DNA of 18,521 nucleotides from an uncultured Christensenella sp. (GCA_949293925.1 CASFFI010000021.1:1-18521), one strand, 5' to 3'; numbered from the stretch's first letter, positions 6,540 to 14,871 are shown. Notes: generated from the letters alone by a model not told the origin. Program-made: numbers and translations.

Positions 6540-7247
6540 ATGATATTTGAAAGTGCGTCAGTTTTTATGTCAAAAGTTATGTTTTTTACAGGATTTGTAA
6601 AAGACAGCGAAGCACACGGTTTTCCAAAACCACTCTCAAAAGAAGAAGAAGCAAAATTATTGTTGATAAAAGATACCGATAAAAATGCCCGCGATAAATT
6701 AATAACGCATAATTTAAGACTGGTATCTCATATTGTAAAAAAATATTCAGGCGCAGAAGATGCTGATGACCTAATTTCTGTAGGGTCAATAGGGTTAATA
6801 AAAGCGATAGACAGTTTTAATTCATCAAAAGGTACATTACTTTCGACTTATGCGTCAAGATGTATTGAAAATGAAATTTTAATGTTACTTAGGTCTAATA
6901 AAAAGCATATGCGAACACAAAGTTTAGAAGAAGCATTAATGTGCGATAAAGATGGTAATGAAGTAACTCTTATGGATATAATCCCTGAGAAGGAAGAAAA
7001 TCAAACAGATAATGTAGTCAATGCTCAAATTCTAACTAATGATATAGACAAAATGATGAAACAAGCGTTAGATGAAAGAGAATATCAAGTTATATCATAC
7101 AGATATGGATTAAATAATAAACCCGCCCTTCCTCAGCGTGAAGTCGCTCAAATTTTGGGATTATCTCGTTCATACATATCAAGAATAGAAAAAAAAGCTC
7201 TCGAAATTTTAAAAGACGAGGCAATAAAAATAGGGTTATATTTATAA
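6540..7247 (+). CDS. sigK: RNA polymerase sporulation sigma factor, sigma-K
   Basis: Directs late mother-cell transcription (coat and cortex genes) during endospore formation. The 235 residues form an uninterrupted sigma-70-family protein. Hydrophobic residues 1-20 (MIFESASVFMSKVMFFTGFV) look like the pro-sequence of pro-sigma-K. FPKPLSKEEE follows at 28-37, then region 2 with HNLRLVSHIVKKYS (57-70), DDLISVGSIGLIKAIDSF (76-93) and STYASRCIENEILMLLR (102-118), and region 4 with LPQREVAQILGLSRSYISRIEKKALEIL as the -35-binding helix-turn-helix. AAAGG (6527-6531) is the ribosome binding site. The gene is intact, with no skin-type prophage interruption. A terminator overlaps its stop codon. Sigma-K is diagnostic of an endospore former. 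Confidence 0.94.
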   Translation: MIFESASVFMSKVMFFTGFVKDSEAHGFPKPLSKEEEAKLLLIKDTDKNARDKLITHNLRLVSHIVKKYSGAEDADDLISVGSIGLIKAIDSFNSSKGTLLSTYASRCIENEILMLLRSNKKHMRTQSLEEALMCDKDGNEVTLMDIIPEKEENQTDNVVNAQILTNDIDKMMKQALDEREYQVISYRYGLNNKPALPQREVAQILGLSRSYISRIEKKALEILKDEAIKIGLYL

Positions 7248-7258
7248 TCCTTTTTTTT
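7232..7258 (+). terminator. sigK terminator overlapping the stop codon
   Basis: AGGGTTATA (7232-7240) pairs with TATAATCCT (7243-7251), with one G-T pair, followed by a run of T. The stem includes the last codons and the stop of sigK. Confidence 0.75.
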
Positions 7259-7540
7259 GATTTGCATTAATTTTTATGATTTGTTTTCATTTCATTGTCT
7301 TTTTATAGTATTTTTTCATTGTTGGATGAATTTTACTTATATTTTTTAATATTTATATGTTCTATTATAAACGTTTCTATATATTGATTGTATTACTCGT
7401 TTAAGTTATAAGGTTTTATATATTACATATTTTAAGGTTATTTTTATTGTTTATTTTGTTTATTTTTTTATTTATTGTTTAATATTCTTACATTTCTAAT
7501 CTATCTATTTAGTTTATATTTTGTTGTTTATTTTTTCTTT
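7259..7540. other. AT-rich gene-free spacer
   Basis: Between the sigK terminator and the 14-bp repeat array the DNA is T-rich on the + strand. It has no ORF with a ribosome binding site, no RNA gene and no clear promoter. Confidence 0.55.
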
Positions 7541-7672
7541 GTTTTTATTTGTTTGTTTTTATTTGTTTTTATTTGTTTGTTTTTATTTGTTTGTTTTTAT
7601 TTGTTTGCTTTTATTTGTTTGCTTTTATTTGTTTGCTTTTATTTGTTTGCTTTTATTTGTTTGCTTTTATTT
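7541..7672. repeat. Tandem array of a 14-bp unit, G(T/C)TTTTATTTGTTT
   Basis: Eight full 14-bp copies plus a truncated copy at 7555-7564 and a partial last copy. Copies up to 7606 have GT at the start; those from 7607 to 7662 have GC and are identical to each other, which indicates recent expansion. The array directly follows the rnpB terminator. There are no unique spacers, so it is not a CRISPR array. Apparent long reading frames here only reflect the repeat. Confidence 0.93.
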
Positions 7673-7676
7673 TTGC

Positions 7677-7702
7677 AAAAAAAAAAGCACCCTTACGGGT
7701 GC
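7677..7702 (-). terminator. Terminator of the RNase P RNA gene
   Basis: On the minus strand GCACCC, loop GTAA, GGGTGC (7687-7702) is followed by ten T residues (7677-7686). It lies only a few bases past the rnpB 3' end. Confidence 0.95.
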
Positions 7703-7707
7703 AAGCA

Positions 7708-8083
7708 TTTAGGTGGCAGTTTGGTCTATAAGCCGAGTTCTGTATTTGATGGTCATCTATCTCGACCTAGCGTCGCCACTAGGTTCAAGCGGTATTTTTA
7801 AGTATCTAGGCGAGCGACCCGTAACGATACTTTTAACCTTGCTTCAGGTGGGGTTTACATGGACCAGAATAGTCACCTATTCTGCGGTGAAGCTCTTACC
7901 TCGCCTTTTCATCCTTACTATGCTCTATGAAGTATAACACTTAGGGGTATAGCGGTATATTTCTGTTGCACTTTCCTTCTAGTTACCTAGACTTGCAGTT
8001 AACAAGCACCCTGCTCTGCGAAGCTCGGACTTTCCTCAAAAGCACCATAACAATGCCTTTGCGACCATCTGACCAAGCTGACG
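7708..8083 (-). ncRNA. rnpB: RNase P RNA
   Basis: The catalytic RNA that removes 5' leaders from pre-tRNAs. The minus strand carries the conserved blocks in order: GTCAGATGGTCGC near the 5' end, GAGGAAAGTCCGAGCT, GCAGGGTGCTTGTTAACTGC, AGTGCAACAGAAATATACCGC (P4 region), GATGAAAAGGCGAGGTAAGAG, GCAAGGTTAAA, and the 3' P4 strand ACAGAACTCGGCTTATAGACC. The 5' AGCTTGGTC and 3' GACCAAACT form P1 with one mismatch. The order and wording match class A (E. coli-like) bacterial RNase P RNA. The start is placed from the promoter and the 3' end from P1; both ends may be off by several bases. Confidence 0.95.
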
Positions 8084-8088
8084 CTATC

Positions 8089-8116
8089 ATTCTATCATAT
8101 TTTTTTTAGTTGTCAA
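8089..8116 (-). promoter_or_regulatory. rnpB promoter
   Basis: On the minus strand: TTGACA (8111-8116), a 16-bp spacer and TAGAAT (8089-8094) preceded by TGA. It is a near-consensus sigma-A promoter with an extended -10; transcription starts near 8083. Confidence 0.9.
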
Positions 8117-8172
8117 TAGGTAATTGAAAAAAATTATGAATAATTTTAAACAATTTTGTAGAAAACAAAACC

Positions 8173-9057
8173 TTATTTCCCATAGAAAATAGGAATACTA
8201 TCTGACACTTTTATTTCTCTTTGTAAAAAATCATATTTTTCGCCGTCCATAGCAAAAGATGAATTGCTATGGTTTTCAATATATGCTTGATCACAAGATA
8301 TAACTTTTACATTTTTATATTCTTTTACTTTATCAATACCTTTTAAAAAGAGTGTTGCAATTGCTAGCAATGCTTTTAAATAAGATTTCCCTCTTTCTAT
8401 CAAAACAATATCCATTTTCCCATCACTAACGCTTCCCATATTTTTAAGTTTAAATCCACCTACTGAATGAGAATTTAAACAAAGTGCTAGTAAAAACTTT
8501 CCATGATAGCGTTCATCACCAACGGAAATTGTTAAAGGTATAGATTTTTTTGTAAATACTTCCGCCGCCCCGCTTAAATAATAAGCGAGCTTTCCAAAAA
8601 TATTTTTTAAAGTTCTTTTGGTCATAAAACTAGAAGTAACAAACAAACCTCCGGCAAATGAATAAGTTATATATTCATCATTCACTTTTAGCATATCATA
8701 ATTAATTTCATAACCTTTTAATATTACATCAATAGCACCATCAATATCAGTTGGAATATTTAAAGTTTTAGCGACATCGTTAACAGTGCCAAAAGGCAAT
8801 ATTGCAAGTTTTGCTTTGTTACCACTTTTCAAAATACCATTTGCAACAATATGTATCGACCCATCTCCGCCCGCAACACAGATAACATCATAATCCTTAG
8901 TTGCATTCATAGCGATATTCTCCATATCGTTTGCATCTTTTGAAGCAACCAAGTCAACTACTGAAAAACGCTGTCTAAAACGCTTTTCAATATATGGAAG
9001 ATATTTTTTTATTTTTCCGTTTTTTGTTGTAGGGTTATAAATTAAAATTAATCTCAT
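8173..9057 (-). CDS. YegS/BmrU/DagK-family lipid kinase (diacylglycerol kinase catalytic domain)
   Basis: Probably phosphorylates diacylglycerol or a related lipid with ATP, recycling lipid released during envelope synthesis; it would act at the inner face of the membrane. The 294 residues begin with LILIYNPTTKNGK, the family's NPxsG-like strand. The nucleotide-binding motif GGDGS sits at 63-67, and the second conserved element PFGTVND at 88-94. The C-terminal half has the usual beta-sandwich segments, ending in FAMDGEKYDF. The length is normal for the family. GAGGAAAC precedes the ATG. It follows the U32 gene by 13 bp, so it is the second gene of that operon. The exact substrate cannot be read from the sequence. 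Confidence 0.88.
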   Translation of the reverse strand: MRLILIYNPTTKNGKIKKYLPYIEKRFRQRFSVVDLVASKDANDMENIAMNATKDYDVICVAGGDGSIHIVANGILKSGNKAKLAILPFGTVNDVAKTLNIPTDIDGAIDVILKGYEINYDMLKVNDEYITYSFAGGLFVTSSFMTKRTLKNIFGKLAYYLSGAAEVFTKKSIPLTISVGDERYHGKFLLALCLNSHSVGGFKLKNMGSVSDGKMDIVLIERGKSYLKALLAIATLFLKGIDKVKEYKNVKVISCDQAYIENHSNSSFAMDGEKYDFLQREIKVSDSIPIFYGK

Positions 9058-9070
9058 GTTTCCTCTTTTT

Positions 9071-10267
9071 CTAATTTTTAATTTTTCTTCTCAAAATGTC
9101 AAGTTTTTTTAATTTACAATTAGATTTTATTCTTACTTTAGATTGAACTAATTTTACATCATTAATTTCTTCACCAAATTCATTTAATATAGAAATTAGT
9201 TTTATTGGTTTTATTCTTTTAGGTGATAACAATTCTAATTCGTCTGTCAATTTGAATCTATTTCTCATTTCTACTAATGTATATCCAGATTCATCAGTAT
9301 CATCAAGCACCATTGCTACAAATTCATAATCAGAAACTGGGGTACTGATTTTTAAATTTTCTTCCGCTTTAGAATAATAAAATCCAGTACAATATTCTCT
9401 ATGTGAACTCTTATAAACTTCATCTATAATTTTTTGACTCACTAATTTATTAGATTCAACTGAATCGACTGCCATCCTGTAAGCATTTGTAATATTTGCA
9501 ACATAATATTCTGTTTTCATTCTACCTTCAATTTTCAGACTATCAATTCCTGCCAGATATAAATCTTTAATATGTTCTATCATACACATATCTTTTGAAT
9601 TAAAAATATAGGTACCAAATTTATCTTCTTCAACAGGGAAAGAAGATTCTCTAGACACTTCTCTAACCTCATAATTCCACCTGCAAGATTGAACGCAAGC
9701 ACCCCTATTGCTATCTCTGCCCGTCATAAAATTTGAAAGCAAACATCTTCCAGAATAACTAATACACATAGCACCGTGAACAAAACACTCAATTTCGACT
9801 TTGTTTCCCACTGCTTTTTTGATTTTTTTAATTTCTTCAAGACTTAGTTCTCTTGCCAAAATAAGTCGTTTGGCACCAGCATCAGCAAAAAACTTTGCCG
9901 TTTCTACATTCAAGATGTTACATTGCGTTGAAATGTGTATGTCAATATCAGGGACGGCTTTTCTTATTGCTAAAAAGACACCTATATCTGATACGATTAC
10001 AGCATCGGCGTTATTTTCCTTCAAAAATTTAACATATTTAATAAGCTCCGAAAAATCATCAGTCCTTGCTAAAATATTGCAAGTTATGTAACATTTCACA
10101 TTTTTAGAATGAGCAAATTTGATTGCCTCAACTATTTCATCATCAGTAAAATTTCCAGCAAAAGTTCTAAGACCGAATTTGTTGCCAGCGAAATAAACAG
10201 CATCAGCGCCGTAATTTATTGCAATTTTCAATTTATTAAAATCACCTGCTGGTGATAATACTTCCAT
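9071..10267 (-). CDS. U32-family protein, TrhP-like (tRNA 5-hydroxyuridine synthesis candidate)
   Basis: Annotated historically as peptidase U32, but the best-studied members (YrrN/YrrO in Bacillus, TrhP in E. coli) are needed for prephenate-dependent 5-hydroxyuridine at tRNA position 34. The 398 residues start MEVLSPAGDFNKLKIAINYG, the typical N-terminus. The family signature lies around E160CFVHGAMC168, with further cysteines at 175, 191 and 195 (GRCLLS, RGACVQSC), candidate Fe-S ligands. The start is at 10267, not the longer 10315: GAGGTG (10272-10277) precedes it, and the -10/-35 elements lie inside the longer form. Length resembles YrrO more than YrrN. A TrmR-like methyltransferase, the next enzyme of that pathway, lies 1 kb away. 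A protease role cannot be excluded. Confidence 0.85.
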   Translation of the reverse strand: MEVLSPAGDFNKLKIAINYGADAVYFAGNKFGLRTFAGNFTDDEIVEAIKFAHSKNVKCYITCNILARTDDFSELIKYVKFLKENNADAVIVSDIGVFLAIRKAVPDIDIHISTQCNILNVETAKFFADAGAKRLILARELSLEEIKKIKKAVGNKVEIECFVHGAMCISYSGRCLLSNFMTGRDSNRGACVQSCRWNYEVREVSRESSFPVEEDKFGTYIFNSKDMCMIEHIKDLYLAGIDSLKIEGRMKTEYYVANITNAYRMAVDSVESNKLVSQKIIDEVYKSSHREYCTGFYYSKAEENLKISTPVSDYEFVAMVLDDTDESGYTLVEMRNRFKLTDELELLSPKRIKPIKLISILNEFGEEINDVKLVQSKVRIKSNCKLKKLDILRRKIKN

Positions 10268-10286
10268 AAAACACCTCAATAATTTT

Positions 10287-10315
10287 ATTATACAACAAAA
10301 ACATTTATTTTTCAA
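10287..10315 (-). promoter_or_regulatory. Promoter of the U32-lipid kinase operon
   Basis: On the minus strand: TTGAAA (10310-10315), a 17-bp spacer and TATAAT (10287-10292). It is close to the sigma-A consensus and 20 bp upstream of the chosen start codon, which fixes that start. Confidence 0.85.
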
Positions 10316-10557
10316 GGATTTGTTTTCTTTATTAATTTAAATATTTACATATATAACACTAAATAATTTAGATATACTTTAAATCTTTTTTAAATTAAAT
10401 CGTATTTTATATTTAAAACAATCTAAAATTTGTTATATGAATTTACTATAAATCAAAATATATTATTGAAACAGTAAAATTAATTTGCTTTGATTATCAT
10501 TAAACACTATTAAATCACAAAAACACATTAATTTGTATCAAAAAAAATATTTATTTA

Positions 10558-10563
10558 TATAAT
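10558..10563 (+). promoter_or_regulatory. Candidate -10 element placed for a leaderless mRNA
   Basis: TATAAT ends six bases before the A of the glycerophosphodiesterase ATG, so transcription would begin at or next to the start codon. A weak TTGTAT (10533-10538) lies 19 bp upstream. In AT-rich DNA this could be chance. Confidence 0.35.
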
Positions 10564-10569
10564 AAAAAT

Positions 10570-11265
10570 ATGAATAACATTTGTGAATTACCTTTTGCAC
10601 ATAGAGGCGTGCATAACATTTATCCTGAAAATTCAATACCAGCATTTAAAAAAGCGATAGAAATGAATGTAGGCATAGAATTAGATGTTCATCTAACAAA
10701 ATCTGGAGAAATTCTAGTATTTCACGACTACAATTTAAAAAGAATGACTGGCATCAACAAAAAAATAGAAGAATTAAAATCAAAAGAAAATAAACTATAT
10801 AGATTATCAAACACTAATGAATATATTCCAACACTGACTGAAGTTTTAAATCTGGTAAATGGAAAAGTCCCTTTATTAATAGAATTAAAAACAAAATTAA
10901 ATTACTCAAAATTTGCAAAAAAAATAAAGCATATTATATCGTCCTACAAAGGTGAAATTTATATTCAATCATTCAATCCAATAATAATAAGAAAGTTATA
11001 TAAATTAAACAAAAATTTAACGTTAGGAATATTATCAAGTTTTTTTGAAGATGAAAAAAAAGGTCTTTTTAAATTAATAGTAAAAAAATTATTGTTACTG
11101 AGTTACTCAAAAGCCAATTTTATAGCATATAATATCAAAAATCTACCCAACAAATATACAAACAAAACAAATATGCCAATACTATCTTGGGTAATAACAA
11201 ATAAAACAGAGTTAGAAAAAGCAAAAAAGTATTCTTGTAATGTAATTACAGAATACTTTGAATAA
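10570..11265 (+). CDS. Glycerophosphodiester phosphodiesterase
   Basis: Hydrolyses glycerophosphodiesters to glycerol-3-phosphate and an alcohol, in phospholipid turnover. The 231 residues form one GDPD TIM-barrel domain. Visible catalytic and metal-site elements are AHRG (His11, Arg12), PENS (Glu20, Asn21), ELDVHLT (Glu37, Asp39), the general-base FHD (His52, Asp53) and LLIELKTK (Glu105, Lys107). The C-terminal SWVITN strand is typical. There is no signal peptide or membrane segment, so it is cytoplasmic. The start cannot be moved downstream because AHRG lies at residue 10, yet no Shine-Dalgarno sequence is visible upstream (the DNA before the ATG is only A and T). It is divergent from the U32 operon and convergent with the TrmR-like gene. 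Confidence 0.92.
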   Translation: MNNICELPFAHRGVHNIYPENSIPAFKKAIEMNVGIELDVHLTKSGEILVFHDYNLKRMTGINKKIEELKSKENKLYRLSNTNEYIPTLTEVLNLVNGKVPLLIELKTKLNYSKFAKKIKHIISSYKGEIYIQSFNPIIIRKLYKLNKNLTLGILSSFFEDEKKGLFKLIVKKLLLLSYSKANFIAYNIKNLPNKYTNKTNMPILSWVITNKTELEKAKKYSCNVITEYFE

Positions 11266-11303
11266 ATTTATCATATTTTTTAATACGCACCTAAAACTAT
11301 AAA

Positions 11304-11891
11304 TTAATTTTTATCATCTACCTTTTTTATTAAAGCAACCCCATCTCCAATATCGTAAATTTTAGTATGCACTTTTTTGTCATTTAAAATTAAATTATAA
11401 AATTCTCTAAGTTTTCTAATCATTGAATTTAATGAATGAGGTGTTGGTGTTTTTCCTAAGACCATTCCATGAAAATAAATATTGTCAGCAAGAATAACTC
11501 CGCCGTCATTTAATAAAGATAACAATATCGGATAATAATTTATATATTGACCTTTTGGTCCATCTAAATAAATTAAATCGAATTTTTTATCACAAGATTT
11601 TATATATTGCATAGCATCTATAAGATGTAAAGATATTTTTTCTTTAACATTAGACTTTTCTACATTTTCTTGTGCAATTTTAAATCTATCAACATTTATT
11701 TCTACACTATCTACAGTTTCGACTGATTTTCTACTAGCCATATTTATGCTACCAAAAGCAATAGCAGTACCTATTTCTAAAATAGTTTTTATTTTAAACT
11801 CATCAATATAATCAGTTATAAATTTCATTGTATCATCAAGTGTAATAGGAATATTATTATTTTTTCCAAAATTTTTTATATCTTCTATCAT
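11304..11891 (-). CDS. Class I SAM-dependent O-methyltransferase, TrmR-like
   Basis: Likely methylates the 5-hydroxyl of hydroxyuridine-34 in tRNA to give 5-methoxyuridine, as Bacillus TrmR (YrrM) does; the alternative is a small-molecule O-methyltransferase of the same fold. The 195 residues contain motif I ILEIGTAIAFGSINMA, acidic VDSVEIN for the SAM ribose, LIYLDGPKGQY (metal-site Asp plus the KGQY stretch typical of TrmR-type proteins), and ILADNIYFHGMV (the metal-binding DN pair). The start at 11891 has GAGG five bases upstream; the longer form from 11933 adds 14 residues and no better signal. In Bacillus this gene sits next to U32 genes yrrN and yrrO. Here it is about 1 kb from the U32 gene, on the same strand, with a divergent gene between. 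Confidence 0.82.
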   Translation of the reverse strand: MIEDIKNFGKNNNIPITLDDTMKFITDYIDEFKIKTILEIGTAIAFGSINMASRKSVETVDSVEINVDRFKIAQENVEKSNVKEKISLHLIDAMQYIKSCDKKFDLIYLDGPKGQYINYYPILLSLLNDGGVILADNIYFHGMVLGKTPTPHSLNSMIRKLREFYNLILNDKKVHTKIYDIGDGVALIKKVDDKN

Positions 11892-12108
11892 TATATCCTC
11901 TTTTTTAGAATAACATTTTATGATTAAACACATTTTATAAATTTTTTAGATCAATGTTTTAAGAATTTAACATACTGGTTAATAACAAAATTATTTTAAA
12001 AAATATTTTAATGTTATATTATAAAAAATGGTTTAAACACTTAATATAATTTATGATTTAACTTAGTATACAATAGTAAATATATCACGCAATTAAAGAA
12101 TTATCAAG

Positions 12109-12130
12109 AAAAAAAGTGCTTTGCACTTTT
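12109..12130 (-). terminator. Terminator of the RNase J operon
   Basis: On the minus strand AAAAGTGC (12123-12130) pairs with GCACTTTT (12112-12119) around a 3-nt loop, followed by T residues. It lies nine bases past the RNase J stop codon. Confidence 0.9.
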
Positions 12131-12138
12131 GTTTAAAA

Positions 12139-13908
12139 TTAACTTTCTACAATTATAGGGATAATCATAGGTTTTCTTTTCAATTTTTTGAATAAGAAAT
12201 TAGTAAGCGACTTTCTTACATTCATCTTTAAAGTTTGATAATCTCTACCCTTTAAATCGACATCTTGTGCAGAATCCAAAATAACGGATTTTGCTTCTTC
12301 AAGCCAAGACAATGCTTCACCCACATAAGTAAATCCGCGTGAAACGATTTCAGGTTTGTTTAAAATACCTAATTTAGTATTAACAGAAAGCATTACGATA
12401 CATAAACCATCTTCTGACAACTGTTTTCTTTCTCTTAAAACATTACTATCAAGTTCACCTATTCCGGCACCGTCAATCAACCTACTACCAAAAGGCACTG
12501 TTGCTGCAACTTTAAAATAATTTCTATTCAAATCAACACGCATACCATTCATAGGAATAATGATATTATGTCTATCAATGCCCATACTTTCAGCAACTTC
12601 TTGATGAGCCATTAAGTGTTTAACTTCACCGTGAACAGGGATAAAATATTTAGGTTTTACTAAAGCAAACATAATTTTTAATTCATCGCGATAGGCGTGT
12701 CCAGAAGCGTGTACAGCCTCTAACCCATTGCAAATAACTTTAGCCCCTCTTAATAACAACTTGTTTATAAGGTTAGAAACAGATTTTTCGTTACCAGGTA
12801 TTGGTGATGATGAGAAGATAATTCTGTCGTTTTCACCTATCTCGATTCCTTTAAAATCACCATTAGCCATTCTAACAAGAGCACTCATTGCTTCGCCCTG
12901 ACTACCTGTTGAAATTATACAAACCTCATTGTCCTTATAATTTTTTAATTTATCAATATCTATAATATTGTTTTTATTAATAGACATACCACCAACTTTT
13001 GAAGCAATATCTGTCATATTAATCATACTTCTACCTGTGAAAGCAACCTTTCTGTTATGTTTTTCAGCAATATTCATAATTTCTTGAAGTCTGTTAACAT
13101 TTGAAGCAAATGTAGCCACAATAATTCGACTATCTTTATGCTCATCAAATAGCCTGTTTATAGTAACAGCCACAGTTTTTTCACTAACACTCATTCCTGG
13201 ACGCTCAGCGTTAGTGCTATCCTGCATCAAAAGAAGAACTCCCCTGTTTCCATATTCTGCAAATTTGGCAAAATCAATAACCTCCCCATTTACTGGTGTC
13301 AAATCAATATGATAATCACCTGTATGCATAATTACGCCTACCGGAGTTTTTATAGCCAAAGCAAAAGCACCCGCTATTGAATGGTTTGTATGAATAAATT
13401 CAATTTCAAAAACACCTAATTTAATTTTTTGATTAGGTTTAACAACATTAGTTTTAAAACTGATTTTTTTATGTTCTTCAAATTTTTTGTGAATTAATGC
13501 ACAAGTAAGTTTACTGCCATAAACTGGAGCACTAATTTCATTTAAAACATAAGGCAAACCACCAATATGGTCTTCGTGCCCGTGAGTGATGACAAATCCA
13601 CGGATTTTTTCTTTGTTTTCTTTTAAATAAGTAATATCAGGTACAACTAAATCAATACCCAACATATCATCAGTAGGAAACATTAGACCAGCATCAACAA
13701 CTATTATATCATTTAAATATTCGATAACTGTCATATTTTTGCCGACTTCCCCAATACCGCCTAAAAAAGAAACTCTAAGATTAGCAATTTTTTTATTAGA
13801 CTTTACTTTAGTTTTTTGCCCATCTTTTGCATTTTCTAATTCACTTTCTTTAATTTCATTTAATTCGTTATTTTGAATAACTGTAAATTCATTTATATTT
13901 TCTTCCAT
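12139..13908 (-). CDS. rnj: Ribonuclease J
   Basis: An RNase with endonuclease and 5'-3' exonuclease activity, central to mRNA decay and rRNA maturation in Firmicutes. The 589 residues have the metallo-beta-lactamase core starting at about 43 (LRVSFLGGIGEVGKNMTVIEY), the zinc-binding HGHEDHIGG with His109, His111, Asp113 and His114, MHTGDYHID, the beta-CASP part with IVATFASNVNRLQ and ISTGSQGE, ASGHAYRDEL, and PKYFIPVHGEVKHL. The C-terminal domain ends RKPMIIPIIVES, as usual. An acidic, Lys-rich N-terminal extension of about 40 residues precedes the core. AAAAGGAT precedes the ATG. The upstream membrane-protein gene ends 28 bp away, so the two are probably co-transcribed. J1 or J2 cannot be decided from one copy. 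Confidence 0.95.
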   Translation of the reverse strand: MEENINEFTVIQNNELNEIKESELENAKDGQKTKVKSNKKIANLRVSFLGGIGEVGKNMTVIEYLNDIIVVDAGLMFPTDDMLGIDLVVPDITYLKENKEKIRGFVITHGHEDHIGGLPYVLNEISAPVYGSKLTCALIHKKFEEHKKISFKTNVVKPNQKIKLGVFEIEFIHTNHSIAGAFALAIKTPVGVIMHTGDYHIDLTPVNGEVIDFAKFAEYGNRGVLLLMQDSTNAERPGMSVSEKTVAVTINRLFDEHKDSRIIVATFASNVNRLQEIMNIAEKHNRKVAFTGRSMINMTDIASKVGGMSINKNNIIDIDKLKNYKDNEVCIISTGSQGEAMSALVRMANGDFKGIEIGENDRIIFSSSPIPGNEKSVSNLINKLLLRGAKVICNGLEAVHASGHAYRDELKIMFALVKPKYFIPVHGEVKHLMAHQEVAESMGIDRHNIIIPMNGMRVDLNRNYFKVAATVPFGSRLIDGAGIGELDSNVLRERKQLSEDGLCIVMLSVNTKLGILNKPEIVSRGFTYVGEALSWLEEAKSVILDSAQDVDLKGRDYQTLKMNVRKSLTNFLFKKLKRKPMIIPIIVES

Positions 13909-13936
13909 ATATATCCTTTTAATTTTATTATAGTCG

Positions 13937-14776
13937 TTACTTTATATAATCAATATTCTTAACTCTATAGTAATTTACGACATTTTGACAAACATTTATA
14001 AGCAAGCATATTACAAATCCAAAGATTAAACCACTAAAATCAAACAACATCATAAAAACAAAGAAACTCACTACTTCAGATATAGTAATGATTAAGTTGT
14101 CAGTCACGCATTTTGAATCAATTTTCCTATATCCATTAGTAAGACCAAAAATTTCTTTAATTCCTGCGTCTTTATTACAAATAATAGAGAATCCCCAACT
14201 CAAATTAAATAAATTTTTAAGGAAAATAATAATAATTACTAATAGTATAAGTCCTATAAAAATTGATGCATTTGGAAAACCTTTTAACACCATCATTTTT
14301 ACGAATTTATAGCACAACAAAAATATCGCAAATAAAAAGAGGCTAGACACTATAGTTTGCAACATTTGTTGACCTAAAAATTTAGCAAAATCATTTAAAG
14401 TTATATCCCTATCGTTTAAAGTAGTACGCCTATAAATTCTTGTATACTCTAATAGATAAAAGCACACGCGCAACACAATAAATCCTAAAAGTAATATCAT
14501 AATAGGCAAAATCAAGGATACAATATCAATTTTTTGTAAATCTTGAAAAGTTGTTTGAAGACTAAAGTAAGCAGAGTCAAATTTTAAATTTGTAAAATTC
14601 AAAAAAACAGATTCGAGGTCATTTAAAACGCTATTTGACATCAGTTCAACAATAACATTGTCAAACTTTACAAGCACAAATTGCAACATAAAGATATATA
14701 GAATCATAGCAAACAAAAGTGTCGCCACAAAACTAAAAAATTCCCTAAAAAATAGATGGAAAGTATCTTTTACCAC
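13937..14776 (-). CDS. Polytopic membrane protein of unknown function
   Basis: I do not recognise a family. The 279 residues contain about five to six hydrophobic segments: near 15-35 (VATLLFAMILYIFMLQFVLV), 86-108 (IVSLILPIMILLLGFIVLRV), 137-160 (TIVSSLFLFAIFLLCYKFV), 170-190 (IFIGLILLVIIIIFL), and 230-265 (ISEVVSFFVFMMLFDF, then GLIFGFVICLLINV). Charged loops separate them, one with YTRIYRRTTLNDRD. The layout resembles small DUF-type integral membrane proteins of Firmicutes. The start codon is GTG at 14776 with AGGAGG four bases upstream. A sigma-A promoter lies at 14822-14850. The rnj gene follows after 28 bp, implying a shared transcript. Confidence 0.75.
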   Translation of the reverse strand: MVKDTFHLFFREFFSFVATLLFAMILYIFMLQFVLVKFDNVIVELMSNSVLNDLESVFLNFTNLKFDSAYFSLQTTFQDLQKIDIVSLILPIMILLLGFIVLRVCFYLLEYTRIYRRTTLNDRDITLNDFAKFLGQQMLQTIVSSLFLFAIFLLCYKFVKMMVLKGFPNASIFIGLILLVIIIIFLKNLFNLSWGFSIICNKDAGIKEIFGLTNGYRKIDSKCVTDNLIITISEVVSFFVFMMLFDFSGLIFGFVICLLINVCQNVVNYYRVKNIDYIK

Positions 14777-14821
14777 CTGGCCTCCTATTTGTTAATTTAA
14801 AAAAAACTTGCTACTAACTGT

Positions 14822-14850
14822 ATTCTATCATAAACAATTAAAAATAGCAA
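14822..14850 (-). promoter_or_regulatory. Promoter of the membrane protein-RNase J operon
   Basis: On the minus strand: TTGCTA (14845-14850), a 17-bp spacer and TAGAAT (14822-14827) preceded by TGA, an extended -10. Transcription starts near 14815, about 40 nt before the GTG. Confidence 0.75.
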
Positions 14851-14871
14851 TAGTTTTTTTTTCGTAATTTG

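Noticed and set aside
7541..7672. CRISPR array
   Set aside because: The 14-bp units are directly adjacent with no unique spacers, and no cas gene is present.
7475..7937. Several overlapping + strand reading frames rich in Phe, Leu and Cys
   Set aside because: They are translations of the 14-bp tandem repeat and of the antisense of rnpB, with no ribosome binding sites.
10268..10315. N-terminal extension of the U32 protein (start at 10315)
   Set aside because: It spans the -10 and -35 elements, whereas the ATG at 10267 has a good ribosome binding site and the family's usual N-terminus.
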